Shown: in pieces, positions 17,709 through 26,703 of the stretch
Position numbering within the stretch: position 1 is the first letter of the stretch
Layout: each line of letters opens with the position of its first letter
From: an uncultured Roseateles sp.
GTDB lineage: Bacteria > Pseudomonadota > Gammaproteobacteria > Burkholderiales > Burkholderiaceae
Length of the DNA: 36,459 nucleotides
Assembly: GCA_946886855.1 (NCBI GenBank)
Contig: CAMPJJ010000057.1
Coordinates: 1 to 36,459, forward strand
Direction of reading: 5' to 3'
Translations under genes and position numbers: made by a program
Notes under the pieces: generated by a model
The model's input: the letters and a program-made list of their open reading frames with translations, nothing else
The model's database searches: none
Told to the model about the DNA's origin: nothing

Positions 17709-18955
17709 CGGGTGTGGAGGTCTGGCTCGACGAGCATGAGGTCGGCTGGCTGAAGCCGACGGATGCGGCGTCCGGCGGCGCCGGCGCACCGCGCAGGGTC
17801 GCGCTGGCCTATCTCGAACGATGGACGTCGGAAGTGCTGGCCTTTGCGCTGGCGCCGTCCGTGCCGATGCCGCCACGCGGCGGACCTGGCAGCGAGTCCG
17901 CGACGGACGCGGTGCTCACGTTCTTCGAGCATCTGCTGCCCATCGGCGATGCCCGGCGGCGGATCTTCGCCGCGTTGGGCTTGCAGCCCGAGGACGGCTA
18001 CGGCGCGCTGCGCCTGATGGGCCGGGACCTGGGCGGCGCCGTCCGGCTGATCGCGGACGGACTTCAACGTCCCGCCGGTCCGGTGCAGCGTGCGATCGCG
18101 CGCGATGAGCTGTCGGAACGCCTCCGCCATCGCGATGCGACGCCCTTCGCGGTGTGGGACGGCCAGGTGCGCGGCTCGCTGGGCGGGACGCGGGACAAGC
18201 TCGCGGTCTACGTCGAGCGGGACGGCGGATGGCACCTCGTCGACGGGCCGCAGATGGCCTCGACCCACGTGCTGAAGCCGGCGTCCGGCTTCGACGGATC
18301 CCGCGATCAGCCTGTCGACGAATTCTTCTGCATGCGGCTGGCCGCGCGCGTGGGCCTGGACGTCGCGCCGGTGCAGCTGCATCGCGTGCCGGAGCCGGTG
18401 CTGCTGGTCGAGCGCTTCGACCGGCAACGGCTCGAGGACGGCCGCGTGCGGCGGCTGCACGCGATCAACGCCTGCCAGGCGCTCGGCGTGCCGACGGCCG
18501 GGCAGGACGCGGTCACGCACGCGCAGCTGTTCTCGCTGCTGGCGCACAGCCCCACGCCGCTGGTCGACACCCGCGCGCTGCTGCGTTGGACGATGTTCCG
18601 GCAGCTCATCGGCTGCGCAGGCCCAGGCGCGACGGACCTGTCCTTCTTCGTCGACCACGGCGGTCTGCGCGTGGCGCCGGCCCATGGATTCGGCGGCGGG
18701 AGTGGGAGCGGAATCGGCGAGCAGTCTGCGTTCGACGCGCAGGCGTGGGCCGACTTCGCGCGCGACTGCGACATCGCGCCCCGCAGTGTCACGCTGGAAT
18801 TGAAACGCCTGTGCGAGCAGGTGCGCGCACAAGCGGATGTGGTGGCTGGTGACCTGAGGAACGAAGTACCGCAGCCCGTGATCGAGCGCCTGCTCGGACG
18901 CCTGCTCGAAGAGAGCGACCGTCAGGCCGCGCTGGCTTCGGAGATCTCGAAGTAG
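17705..18955 (+). CDS. HipA-family protein with degenerate catalytic site (pseudokinase)
   Basis: 416 residues with the HipA layout: N-subdomain-1 (about 1-120), N-lobe and C-lobe. N-lobe features are kept: the Gly-rich/autophosphorylation loop GSLGGTRDKLAVYV (S158 at the place of E. coli S150, K165), the ATP lysine in HVLKP (K191), and VERFDRQ (236-242). The C-lobe catalytic segment is not kept. Where E. coli HipA has LIGATDGHAKNFS and PFYDIIS, this protein reads LIGCAGPGATDLS (301-313) and PAHGFGG (325-331). The catalytic Asp becomes G306, the metal-binding Asn becomes D311 and the second metal-binding Asp becomes G328. The frame is intact and its base composition resembles its neighbours, so it is a maintained protein, not an obvious pseudogene. 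Coupled to the HipB-like gene by ATGA. Confidence 0.85.
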   Translation: MTGVEVWLDEHEVGWLKPTDAASGGAGAPRRVALAYLERWTSEVLAFALAPSVPMPPRGGPGSESATDAVLTFFEHLLPIGDARRRIFAALGLQPEDGYGALRLMGRDLGGAVRLIADGLQRPAGPVQRAIARDELSERLRHRDATPFAVWDGQVRGSLGGTRDKLAVYVERDGGWHLVDGPQMASTHVLKPASGFDGSRDQPVDEFFCMRLAARVGLDVAPVQLHRVPEPVLLVERFDRQRLEDGRVRRLHAINACQALGVPTAGQDAVTHAQLFSLLAHSPTPLVDTRALLRWTMFRQLIGCAGPGATDLSFFVDHGGLRVAPAHGFGGGSGSGIGEQSAFDAQAWADFARDCDIAPRSVTLELKRLCEQVRAQADVVAGDLRNEVPQPVIERLLGRLLEESDRQAALASEISK

Positions 18956-19002
18956 CGACCCGCCAAGAGTCCTGCCATCGCCTGGCGCGGGCTCTCCACG
19001 AC

Positions 19003-19033
19003 TCGGGGGGCGTCCCGTCCGGGAACCCCCCGA
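19003..19033. terminator. Hairpin between convergent hipA-like and phoX genes
   Basis: TCGGGGGG (19003-19010) pairs with CCCCCCGA (19026-19033); the 15-nt loop can form an inner CCC/GGG stem. No T-run on either side, so termination strength is uncertain. It is the only structure noticed in the 129-bp gap between the two stops. Confidence 0.5.
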
Positions 19034-19084
19034 ATCATTCCGGCCCCACTGAGACCGGGGGCGTCGGGCCTTGGCCTGGCCTGC

Positions 19085-21304
19085 TTAGATGCCGATCTCG
19101 CCGCCGTCCTTGCGGGTGATGATGACGGTCGCGGAACGCGGACGCTTCTTGACGTTGGCATCGGCCTGGTTGGCGGGCCAGTAGCTGCCGAAGGTCTTGG
19201 CGTTCCAGTCCGGCGTGGTTTCCTCGCCCGGATGCTGCACGTTGAAGAACAGCGTCTTGTAGTCCGGCGTCATCGCGATGCCGGTGATCTCGCATTCCTT
19301 CGGGCCGACCAGGAAACGACGCAGCGTGTCCGAGGTCGCCTTGGCGCCCGCGCGGGTCTGCGTGCCGCCCGCCGCGTTCACCACGCCGCCGTCGCCGACC
19401 TTGCCCGGCAGGGCCGCCAGCATCATGCAGTTGGTGATGTCGGTGTAGGCGCCGTCGTCGGTCTGGATCCAGAGCATGCCGCGCTTGTCGAAGTACAGGC
19501 CGTCCGGGCTCGAGAAATCGTTGCTGTCCGCCAGCGCCGACAGGTTCACGTCCGCGGCCGCGTCGGCCTGCGCCCCGAAGAGGTACACGTCCCAGGTCAG
19601 CTTGGTGACGTCGGCCGCGTCTTCCTTCCAGCGGATGATGTGGCCGTTCGGATTGCCCGCCTGCGAGGTCGTGCCCTTCATGTCCACGTAGTAGCGCGGG
19701 TTCGCGGCGTCCGGCTTGAGCTGGTTGCCGGTCGGCGTCGCGGTGGGAGACACGCGGTTGCTGTTGTTGGTCAAGGTCATGTAGACCTCGCCGTTGGTCG
19801 GGTGCACCGCGCCCCACTCCGGGCGGTCCATCTTGGTCGCGCCGAGGATGTCGCCCGCGATGCGCGCGTTGATGACGACGTCGCCCTGGTCGGCGAAGGC
19901 GTAGGTCGCGTTCGACGCGGTCAGGCCGTTGGCGCCGAAGGTCAGCGGCATCCAGGTGCCGGTGCCGTCGGCGTTGAACCGGGCCACGTACAGCGTGCCC
20001 TCGTCCAGGTACTTGGCGCCGGCGGCCATGCCCTTGCCGACGTCCGCCGCATCCCAGTTGGCCTTGGAGACGAACTTGTAGATGTACTCGTTGCGCGAGT
20101 CGTCGCCCATGTAGATGACGATCGGCTTGCCGGCGACGGCCTCGGCGGGCCAGGCGCCTTCATGGTTGAAGCGGCCCAGCGCGGTGCGCTTGGCCGGGAC
20201 GGAGTCCGGCGCGAACGGATCGATCTCGACCACCCAGCCGAAGGTGTTGATCGTGTTGCGGTAGTCGGCGGTCGCGGCGGCGCCGGTGACCGACGAGTTC
20301 CAGCGGGCGAACAGGTCGGCCGTGCCGGCCGTGTCCCACAGGTAGGGGCTCTTGCGGTTCTGCGGCAGGCCGTAGCGGTTCAGGCTGGCCACTTCCTTGG
20401 CGCCGCTGCGCAGCGCGTCGTCGCCGGCGGCGCGGCTGATCACGTTGAGGTAGTTCTCCTCGCAGGTCAGGTAGGTGCCCCACGGGGTGTAGCCATTGGC
20501 GCAGTTGTTGTTGGTGCCGCGGGTCTGGACCGCGGTCGGGCTGAACAGCGTCTGCAGCTGCGCGTTGCCCTTGGCCGGGCCGGTGAAGTCCATGGTCGTG
20601 GCCGAGGTCACGCGGCGGTTGTAGCGCGAGCCGCGCACCATGCTCATGCCGGTCCCCGTGGCGTCGCGCTTGACTTCGCAGACGGAGATGCCGTGGGCGT
20701 AGATCTCCTTCTCGACCTCGGTGGCGTTGCGCGCGGCGCCGGTGGCGCGGCCGGCCGGGTGCAGGGCGTACGGGGCGACGACGTACTCGTGGTTGACCGC
20801 CAGCAGGCCGCGGTCCGAGCGCTTGGCGTCGAAGGCGCCGGCATCGCTCATGCCGAACCAGTACATGCCGTCATGGCCGTCGCCGATGCGGCGGTTGTAG
20901 GACTCGGCCGATTCGGAACCGTCGTCCTTCCAGGACTCGTCGCCGAAGTGCAGCGGGTCGCCCAGCGCGTGCAGGATGCTGACGTTGTAGCCGTCGGCCA
21001 CGGTCACCAGGTCGTTCTTGTTCTTGGCGACGGCGTTGAAGCCGATCTTCAGCGGGGCCGGCTGCGGCGCCGGGGCGGGCGCGGGCGCCGGCGAGTCGTC
21101 GCTGCTGCCGCAGGCGCTCAGGATCGACCCGCCCAGCAGCGCGGAAGCCGCCGTGGTGATGCCGCCCTTGAGGGCGACGCGCCGCGACAGGCGCGCGGCG
21201 AGGATGTCTTCGAAATGCGGGTTCGCGGACGGGTTGACCACCACGTCCTCGTCGTATTCGTTGGCGCTGTCTTGGCTGGCAACGATGTCGTGCTGCTTGC
21301 TCAT
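19085..21304 (-). CDS. PhoX-family phosphatase (DUF839), Tat signal and lipobox
   Basis: 739 residues. A long leader before the twin-arginine motif (R41-R42 in LSRRVALKG) is followed by a hydrophobic stretch ending in ILSAC-G, a lipobox with C65, then an Ala/Pro repeat linker (71-84). This predicts Tat export of a folded, metal-loaded enzyme and possible lipid anchoring. PhoX landmarks: LLAVNHEYV (168-175), TCEENYLNV (280-288), GRFNHEGAW, YMGDDSRNEYIYKFVS, and the late SPDGLYFDKRGMLWIQTDDG. PhoX enzymes are Ca/Fe-dependent alkaline phosphomonoesterases used to scavenge phosphate. Some DUF839 members are uncharacterised, so phosphatase activity is by family. No convincing Pho box was found upstream. 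Confidence 0.9.
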   Translation of the reverse strand: MSKQHDIVASQDSANEYDEDVVVNPSANPHFEDILAARLSRRVALKGGITTAASALLGGSILSACGSSDDSPAPAPAPAPQPAPLKIGFNAVAKNKNDLVTVADGYNVSILHALGDPLHFGDESWKDDGSESAESYNRRIGDGHDGMYWFGMSDAGAFDAKRSDRGLLAVNHEYVVAPYALHPAGRATGAARNATEVEKEIYAHGISVCEVKRDATGTGMSMVRGSRYNRRVTSATTMDFTGPAKGNAQLQTLFSPTAVQTRGTNNNCANGYTPWGTYLTCEENYLNVISRAAGDDALRSGAKEVASLNRYGLPQNRKSPYLWDTAGTADLFARWNSSVTGAAATADYRNTINTFGWVVEIDPFAPDSVPAKRTALGRFNHEGAWPAEAVAGKPIVIYMGDDSRNEYIYKFVSKANWDAADVGKGMAAGAKYLDEGTLYVARFNADGTGTWMPLTFGANGLTASNATYAFADQGDVVINARIAGDILGATKMDRPEWGAVHPTNGEVYMTLTNNSNRVSPTATPTGNQLKPDAANPRYYVDMKGTTSQAGNPNGHIIRWKEDAADVTKLTWDVYLFGAQADAAADVNLSALADSNDFSSPDGLYFDKRGMLWIQTDDGAYTDITNCMMLAALPGKVGDGGVVNAAGGTQTRAGAKATSDTLRRFLVGPKECEITGIAMTPDYKTLFFNVQHPGEETTPDWNAKTFGSYWPANQADANVKKRPRSATVIITRKDGGEIGI

Positions 21305-21473
21305 TCGTGAAGGCTCCGCTCAATGGAAAGGCGGGCGGATTCTGCGAAGGGCAAGTGACGAGCACGTGAAAAAGTCGTTAGGAATTACGTCCTGTCATCA
21401 CGGTGCGAATGGCGGATCAGCGCGGGGGCCAAGCCGGGGCCACACCGGGGCAACGCTCGGCCAGGGCCGGGCC

Positions 21474-21498
21474 AAAACCCGGCACCTGATTCCAGGTG
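21474..21498 (-). terminator. Possible terminator of the DUF2782-thrB-BPSS1780 run
   Basis: CACCTG (21483-21488) and CAGGTG (21493-21498) form a perfect 6-bp stem with a 4-nt loop; on the minus strand it is followed by five bases and then TTTT (A21474-A21477). It lies 34 bp beyond the last stop of the unit. The rest of the 227-bp gap to phoX is G/C-rich imperfect repeats without a gene. Confidence 0.5.
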
Positions 21499-21531
21499 AC
21501 GCCGGCGATCTGGTCCGGCGTCGGCGGCACA

Positions 21532-22368
21532 TCAGACCGGCGTGGGCGGCGTCGGCGGCGTGTCGGGCAGCTCGTTCGGCGCGCCGAACATGAAGCAGTC
21601 GATGAAGGTGAAGTACAGCGAACAGTAGAAGCCCGTCATCAGCGCCATCATCGTGGGCAGCAGCAGGAAGGGCAGCAGGTTGACGAGGCCCAGCAGCAGT
21701 CCCAGCAGCATGATGACCATCACGACGGCCGCGCTCAACCCCATCCACACCAGCGCGGACAGCGTGAACGCCCCCTTGTTGCGCCACACGCCCAGCGTGC
21801 TGGAGAACAGGGCCTGCAGCACCCCCTGGCCGCCCCAGTGGATCAGCGCCGGCGCATGCCAGAAGGGGACGGACAGCAGGCTCAGCAGGCCTGCCCGCAG
21901 CGCGATCGCGGGCAGCAGGTTGCCTTCGGCGGCGATCGCCTCGATGGTCTTGGTGTCGCCCTTGGCGGCCGCCATCTGGTCCATGGCCTGCACGAGCGCG
22001 CCGCCGTCCAGCAGATGGGCCAGCAGCATGGCCAGGATCGTCGAGCCCGTGTAGAGCAGCCCCAGGCCGATCTGCGCGCGTCGGCGTTCCTTGGTCAACT
22101 GCAGCGGCTGCAGGAACACGGCGGCGGTCGGCGTGTGGGATTGCAGCACCTGATGCGCCGCCAGCATGAAGGCCAGGGAGATGAGCGGCAGGGCGCTCAT
22201 CACGACCAGCTGACCCAGGAACGGCACCAGTTGAAGGACCGCGGACACCAGCATGGCGGTGGCGAACAGGCCGATCAGCGCGATCGGCTTGCGCCGCAGC
22301 ACCTTCAGCCCGTGGCGCACCCAGAGCAGGCCGTTGCGCGGCGGGACCGTTTGCAGGTGCAGGATCAT
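21532..22368 (-). CDS. BPSS1780-family inner-membrane protein
   Basis: 278 residues with several hydrophobic segments, at about 30-50, 55-75, 105-125, 165-185, 205-235 and 235-260, and a Pro/Thr-rich C-terminal tail. It matches the Burkholderiales membrane protein family named after BPSS1780; no function is known. Start ATG 22368 overlaps the thrB stop by 4 bp (ATGA), so it is translationally coupled to thrB. The frame is open well upstream through thrB, but that extension is a shadow of thrB. Its constant placement beside thrB is positional evidence only. Confidence 0.85.
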   Translation of the reverse strand: MILHLQTVPPRNGLLWVRHGLKVLRRKPIALIGLFATAMLVSAVLQLVPFLGQLVVMSALPLISLAFMLAAHQVLQSHTPTAAVFLQPLQLTKERRRAQIGLGLLYTGSTILAMLLAHLLDGGALVQAMDQMAAAKGDTKTIEAIAAEGNLLPAIALRAGLLSLLSVPFWHAPALIHWGGQGVLQALFSSTLGVWRNKGAFTLSALVWMGLSAAVVMVIMLLGLLLGLVNLLPFLLLPTMMALMTGFYCSLYFTFIDCFMFGAPNELPDTPPTPPTPV

Positions 22369-23348
22369 GGCAAGGACTCCAGCGCATGCCAGGGCCTGGC
22401 GATGCGCTCGCGCAGGACGCGCTCGAAATGGGTGGGATCGTGGGGCTGGAGGAGGCTGGCCTCGCGCGGCAGGTGGAAGTCCCACAGCCGCGAGATCCAG
22501 AAGCGCAGCGCCGCCGCGCGCAGCAGGCCGGGCAGCAGGCGGTGCTCGGCGCCGGTGAGCGGGCGCACCGACTCGTAGGCCTTGACGAAGGCGCCGGCGC
22601 GCTGCTCGTCGAGGCGACCGCTGTCCAGGTCGATGCACCAGTCGTTCAGGCAGACGCAGAGGTCGAACAGGAAGCTGTCGACGCCGGCGAAATAGAAGTC
22701 GAAGAAGCCGCTGAGCCGCTCGCGGCCGGGCAGGCCGTCGAACATGACGTTGTCGCGGAACAGGTCCGCATGGACGGGACCGCGCGGCAGCGCGGCGGCG
22801 CCGGGGGCGAGCTGCTCCTGGAAGGCCAGCTCGGCGCTCAGCAGCCGGGCCTGTTCCGGCGTCAGGTGCGGCAGCACGACCGGCACCGTCTCGCGCCACC
22901 AGGGCAGGCCGCGCAGGTTGTCCTGGTGCAGCGGGAAGTCCTGGCCGGCCAGGTGCATGCGGGCCAGGCCGGCGCCGACCTGTTCGCAATGGAAGACGTC
23001 CGGGGCCAGCTGGTGGCCGCCGAGCAGCTTGTCCACCACCGCCGCCGGCTTGCCGGCCACGGTGTGCAGGATGCGGTCCTGCGCGTCGGGCTGCGGCGCC
23101 GGGACCGGCACGCCCCGGCGCGCGAGGTGGCGCATCAGCTCCAGGTAGAACGGCAGCTGCTCGAAGCTCAGGCGCTCGAAGATCGTCAGCACGTAGTCGT
23201 GCTGCTGGCCGTCGCGCGTCGTGGTGACGAAGTAGTTGGTGTTCTCGATGCCGGCAGTGATGCCCTTGAGCGACTGGAGCTCGCCCAGGGCCAGGGTGTC
23301 CAGCAGCGCTTGCGCCTGCTCGGTCGAGACGTCGGTGAATACGGCCAT
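22365..23348 (-). CDS. thrB: Homoserine kinase (APH-fold type)
   Basis: 327 residues. It phosphorylates L-homoserine to O-phospho-L-homoserine, the penultimate step of threonine synthesis. This is the aminoglycoside-phosphotransferase-fold enzyme found in pseudomonads and betaproteobacteria, not the GHMP-type E. coli ThrB. The N-terminus GITAGIENTNYFV, the catalytic loop HADLFRDN (H193, D195, N200) and the metal-binding D217 in GFFDFYFAGVD are intact. A DUF2782 gene lies 54 bp upstream and the BPSS1780-type membrane gene overlaps downstream by 4 bp, the usual Burkholderiales arrangement next to polA. Confidence 0.95.
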   Translation of the reverse strand: MAVFTDVSTEQAQALLDTLALGELQSLKGITAGIENTNYFVTTTRDGQQHDYVLTIFERLSFEQLPFYLELMRHLARRGVPVPAPQPDAQDRILHTVAGKPAAVVDKLLGGHQLAPDVFHCEQVGAGLARMHLAGQDFPLHQDNLRGLPWWRETVPVVLPHLTPEQARLLSAELAFQEQLAPGAAALPRGPVHADLFRDNVMFDGLPGRERLSGFFDFYFAGVDSFLFDLCVCLNDWCIDLDSGRLDEQRAGAFVKAYESVRPLTGAEHRLLPGLLRAAALRFWISRLWDFHLPREASLLQPHDPTHFERVLRERIARPWHALESLP

Positions 23349-23402
23349 GAAAGGAAAAAAGAACGGACCGGGGGCCGACCGGAGCGGGTCAGCCTCGACG
23401 GG

Positions 23403-23753
23403 TCAGAAATTGAAGAGACGCCAGACCCGCGCGCCCGCGTTGCCGCGGTCGTCGCCCTGGCGGGTGGGGATGTCACGGCCGGTGTCGCCGAGCAGGATCT
23501 CGTACTCGGGCGCCTTGCTGTCCTTGTTCTTGACCACGACCTTTTGGGTCAGGCCCCGTACCCGCGTCTCCTCGATCCGGACCTTGTCGTCCTCGCTGAC
23601 GAGCTGTTCGATCTTCACCTCCGGCACGTCGCGGAACTTCAGCGACTCGGCGGGGATCGGCGTCGGGACCGGCGTGGACGCGCCGGCTGCGTGGGCCTGG
23701 AACGCAAGGGCGGCCAGGACGGCCAGCAGCGGGGCGAGGCGGGTGGTTTTCAT
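23403..23753 (-). CDS. DUF2782 periplasmic protein
   Basis: 116 residues. It begins with a classical Sec signal peptide, MKTTRLAPLLAVLAALAFQA with likely cleavage after AHA at about 22, leaving a soluble periplasmic domain. The family core follows: DDKVRIEETRVRGLTQKVVV and a C-terminal WRLFNF. No catalytic residues are recognisable and the function is unknown. It is the first gene of the minus-strand run with thrB, divergent from polA by 112 bp. Confidence 0.88.
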   Translation of the reverse strand: MKTTRLAPLLAVLAALAFQAHAAGASTPVPTPIPAESLKFRDVPEVKIEQLVSEDDKVRIEETRVRGLTQKVVVKNKDSKAPEYEILLGDTGRDIPTRQGDDRGNAGARVWRLFNF

Positions 23754-23853
23754 GGTGGGCCCATTCTATGCCGGGCCCCAGGAAAACCCCGTCCCCCGGG
23801 CGGGAGGCGGCCGGCGGCCCGGCCTGCTGTCAATCCGGACGCCGCGCGCCTGC

Positions 23854-23859
23854 AACAAT
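23854..23859 (+). promoter_or_regulatory. Candidate -10 element close to the polA start
   Basis: AACAAT ends 6 bp before the polA ATG, so the transcript could start at or next to the start codon. No -35 and no Shine-Dalgarno sequence is seen. Weak on its own; stronger as part of a pattern with uvrD, lolC and purU. Confidence 0.3.
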
Positions 23860-23865
23860 GTCGGG

Positions 23866-26643
23866 ATGAGCAAACCTCTGATGCTGCTGGTCGACGGGTC
23901 CAGCTACCTCTATCGTGCCTACCACGCCATGCCCGACCTGCGCGGTCCGGGTGGGCAGCCCACGGGTGCCATCCACGGCATGGTGGCCATGCTGAAGAAG
24001 CTGCGCGACGACTACGGCGCCGAGCATGCGGCCTGCGTCTTCGACGCGTCCGGTCCGACCTTCCGCGACGAGTGGTACCCCGAATACAAGGCCCAGCGCG
24101 CGCCGATGCCCGACGCGCTGCGCGAGCAGATCGAGCCGATCCACGAGGTGGTGAAGCTGCTGGGCTGGCCGGTGCTGACGGTGCCCGGCGTCGAGGCCGA
24201 CGACTGCATCGGCACGCTGTCGCGGGTGGCGGCGCAGGCGGGCCACCAGGTGGTGATCTCCACCGGCGACAAGGACCTGGCCCAGCTGGTGACGCCGGAC
24301 GTCACGCTGATCAACACGATGAGCAACGAGAAGCTCGATGAGGCCGGCGTGCTGGCCAAGTTCGGCGTGCCGCCGGACCGGATCATCGACTACCTGACCC
24401 TGATGGGCGACACCGTGGACAACGTGCCCGGCGTCGAGAAGGTGGGGCCCAAGACCGCGGCCAAGTGGATCGGCGAGCACGGCTCGCTGGACGGCGTGAT
24501 CGCGAACGCGGACCAGATCAAGGGCGTCGCGGGCGAGAACCTGCGCAAGGCGCTGGACTGGCTGCCCATGGGGCGCAGGCTGGTGACGGTGAAGGTCGAC
24601 TGCGACCTGTGCACGCACGTCGCGGGCTGGCCCGCGCTGGAGGCGCTGGCCTTCAATCCGGTGGACGAGGCGGGGCTGCTGGCGTTCTACACGCGCAACG
24701 GCTTCAAGACCTGGAAGCGCGACCTGGAAGGCAGGCTCGGTGGCGACGCGCCCAAGCGCGCCAGGCCCGAACCCGACGTCGGCGCGGCGAGCCCGACCGA
24801 TCCGTATGCGGCGGTCGAGCACCCGGCGATCCCGGTCGACAAGCGCTACGAGACCCTCGTCGACATGGCCCGGCTCGACGCCTGGATCGAGCAGTTGAAC
24901 GCCGCCGAACTGGCGGCCTTCGACACCGAGACCGATTCGCTCGATCCGATGCAGGCGCGCATCGTCGGCATCAGCTTCAGCGTGAAGCCGGGCGAGGCCG
25001 CCTACATCCCGATCCGTCACAACGGCCCGGACGCGCCTGAGCAGCTGCCCATGGACGAGGTGCTCGCGAAGCTGAAGCCCTGGCTCGAGGACCCGCTGAA
25101 GAAGAAGGTCGCGCAGAACGTCAAGTACGACACCCATGTGCTGGCCAACCATGGCATCGCGGTCCAGGGCACGGCCTTCGACACGATGCTGGAGAGCTAT
25201 GTGCTGGAGGCGCATCGCGGCCACGGCCTGGAGGCCCTGGCCGATCGCGTGCTGGGCCGCAAGGGGCTGAGCTACGAGGACCTGTGCGGCAAGGGCGCGC
25301 ACCAGATCCCGTTCGCGCAGGTGGAAGTGGCCAAGGCGTCGGAGTACTCCTGCGAGGACTCCGAGATGTGCCTGCACGTGCACCAGACGCTGATGCCCCG
25401 GCTGGAGGCCGATGCCGGACTGAAGTTCATCTACGAGCAGATCGAGATGCCGGTGTCGGCGCTGCTGGCGCGGATCGAGCGCACCGGCGTGCTGATCGAC
25501 GCCGGCCGGCTGCAGGCGCAGAGCGCCGACCTCGGCCAGCGCATGGTGGCGGCCGAGCAGGCGGCCTATGAGATCGCGGGCCAGCCCTTCAACATCGGCT
25601 CGCCCAAGCAGATCGGCGAGATCCTGTTCAACCGGCTCGGCCTGCCGGTGGTCAAGCGCACCGCGACCGGCGCGCCGTCCACGGACGAGGAGGTGCTGGA
25701 GAAGCTGTCGGCCGATTTCCCGCTGCCGGCCAAGATCCTGGAGTACCGCTCGCTGTCCAAGCTCAAGAGCACCTACACGGACAAGCTGCCGCTGATGGTC
25801 AACGCGCAGACGGGCCGCGTGCACACGACCTATTCGCAGGCCGTGGCGGTGACCGGCCGCCTGTCCAGCAACGAGCCCAACCTGCAGAACATCCCCATCC
25901 GCACGGCCGACGGCCGCCGCGTGCGCGAGGCCTTCATCGCGCCGGCGGGGCATCACATCGTGTCGGCGGACTATTCGCAGATCGAGCTGCGGATCATGGC
26001 GCACATGAGCGGGGACCCGGGCCTGCTGAAGGCCTTCCAGGAAGGCCAGGACGTGCACCGCGCGACGGCGGCCGAGGTCTTCGGCGGTGGCCTGGACGCG
26101 GTCACCCCCGAGCAGCGGCGCTACGCCAAGACGATCAACTTCGGCCTGATCTACGGCATGGGCGCGTTCGGGCTGGCGCAATCGCTGGGCATCGAGCAGA
26201 AGGCGGCGAAGGACTACATCGACCGCTACTTCACGCGCTTCGCCGGCGTGCGCACCTACATGGACGACACGAAGCAGTTCGCCAAGGAGAAGGGTTACGT
26301 CGAGACGGTCTTCGGACGGCGCCTGTGGCTGCCGGAGATCAATTCGGGCAACGGTCCGCGTCGCAGCGGCGCGGAGCGCCAGGCGATCAACGCGCCCATG
26401 CAGGGCACGGCGGCCGACCTGATCAAGCTGGCGATGATCGCCGTCCAGCAGGCGCTGGACGAGCAGGGCAAGCGGACGAGGATCGTCATGCAGGTGCACG
26501 ACGAACTGGTGTTCGAGGTCCCTGACGAGGAACTGGACTGGGTGAAGGCCGAGGTGCCGACGCTGATGGCCGGCGTCGCCGCGCTCAAGGTGCCCCTGCT
26601 GGCGGAAGTCGGCGTCGGCGCCAACTGGGACGAGGCCCACTGA
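23866..26643 (+). CDS. polA: DNA polymerase I
   Basis: 925 residues, close to the 928 of E. coli Pol I. All three domains look active. The 5'-nuclease (1-290) has FDASGPTFRDEWYPEYKAQR, VEADD and GDTVDNVPGV. The 3'-5' exonuclease has D353-TE355-TDSLD. The polymerase has motif A SADYSQIELR (D702), motif B RRYAKTINFGLIYG (K755) and motif C VHDE (H878, D879, E880), nearly the same numbering as E. coli (705, 758, 881-883). Start MSKPLMLLVDGSSYLYRAYH matches the family N-terminus; the frame is open 630 bp upstream, but that is antisense to thrB/DUF2782. Functions in Okazaki fragment processing and repair gap filling. Confidence 0.98.
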   Translation: MSKPLMLLVDGSSYLYRAYHAMPDLRGPGGQPTGAIHGMVAMLKKLRDDYGAEHAACVFDASGPTFRDEWYPEYKAQRAPMPDALREQIEPIHEVVKLLGWPVLTVPGVEADDCIGTLSRVAAQAGHQVVISTGDKDLAQLVTPDVTLINTMSNEKLDEAGVLAKFGVPPDRIIDYLTLMGDTVDNVPGVEKVGPKTAAKWIGEHGSLDGVIANADQIKGVAGENLRKALDWLPMGRRLVTVKVDCDLCTHVAGWPALEALAFNPVDEAGLLAFYTRNGFKTWKRDLEGRLGGDAPKRARPEPDVGAASPTDPYAAVEHPAIPVDKRYETLVDMARLDAWIEQLNAAELAAFDTETDSLDPMQARIVGISFSVKPGEAAYIPIRHNGPDAPEQLPMDEVLAKLKPWLEDPLKKKVAQNVKYDTHVLANHGIAVQGTAFDTMLESYVLEAHRGHGLEALADRVLGRKGLSYEDLCGKGAHQIPFAQVEVAKASEYSCEDSEMCLHVHQTLMPRLEADAGLKFIYEQIEMPVSALLARIERTGVLIDAGRLQAQSADLGQRMVAAEQAAYEIAGQPFNIGSPKQIGEILFNRLGLPVVKRTATGAPSTDEEVLEKLSADFPLPAKILEYRSLSKLKSTYTDKLPLMVNAQTGRVHTTYSQAVAVTGRLSSNEPNLQNIPIRTADGRRVREAFIAPAGHHIVSADYSQIELRIMAHMSGDPGLLKAFQEGQDVHRATAAEVFGGGLDAVTPEQRRYAKTINFGLIYGMGAFGLAQSLGIEQKAAKDYIDRYFTRFAGVRTYMDDTKQFAKEKGYVETVFGRRLWLPEINSGNGPRRSGAERQAINAPMQGTAADLIKLAMIAVQQALDEQGKRTRIVMQVHDELVFEVPDEELDWVKAEVPTLMAGVAALKVPLLAEVGVGANWDEAH

Positions 26644-26703
26644 CCGCCCTATCAGCCAGTCCTAAGCGGGGAGGGTGAGGCGAGCGGTTAGCATCCACCC
26701 CCT

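Noticed and set aside
17705..18955. hipA-like gene as a decayed pseudogene
   Set aside because: The frame is full length without stops, N-lobe motifs are conserved, and it keeps ATGA coupling and operators; loss is confined to the catalytic centre.
21392..21398. CTGTCAT as a Pho-box half-site upstream of phoX
   Set aside because: Only one 7-bp half-site, on the strand opposite to phoX, with no second copy at the 11-bp repeat distance.
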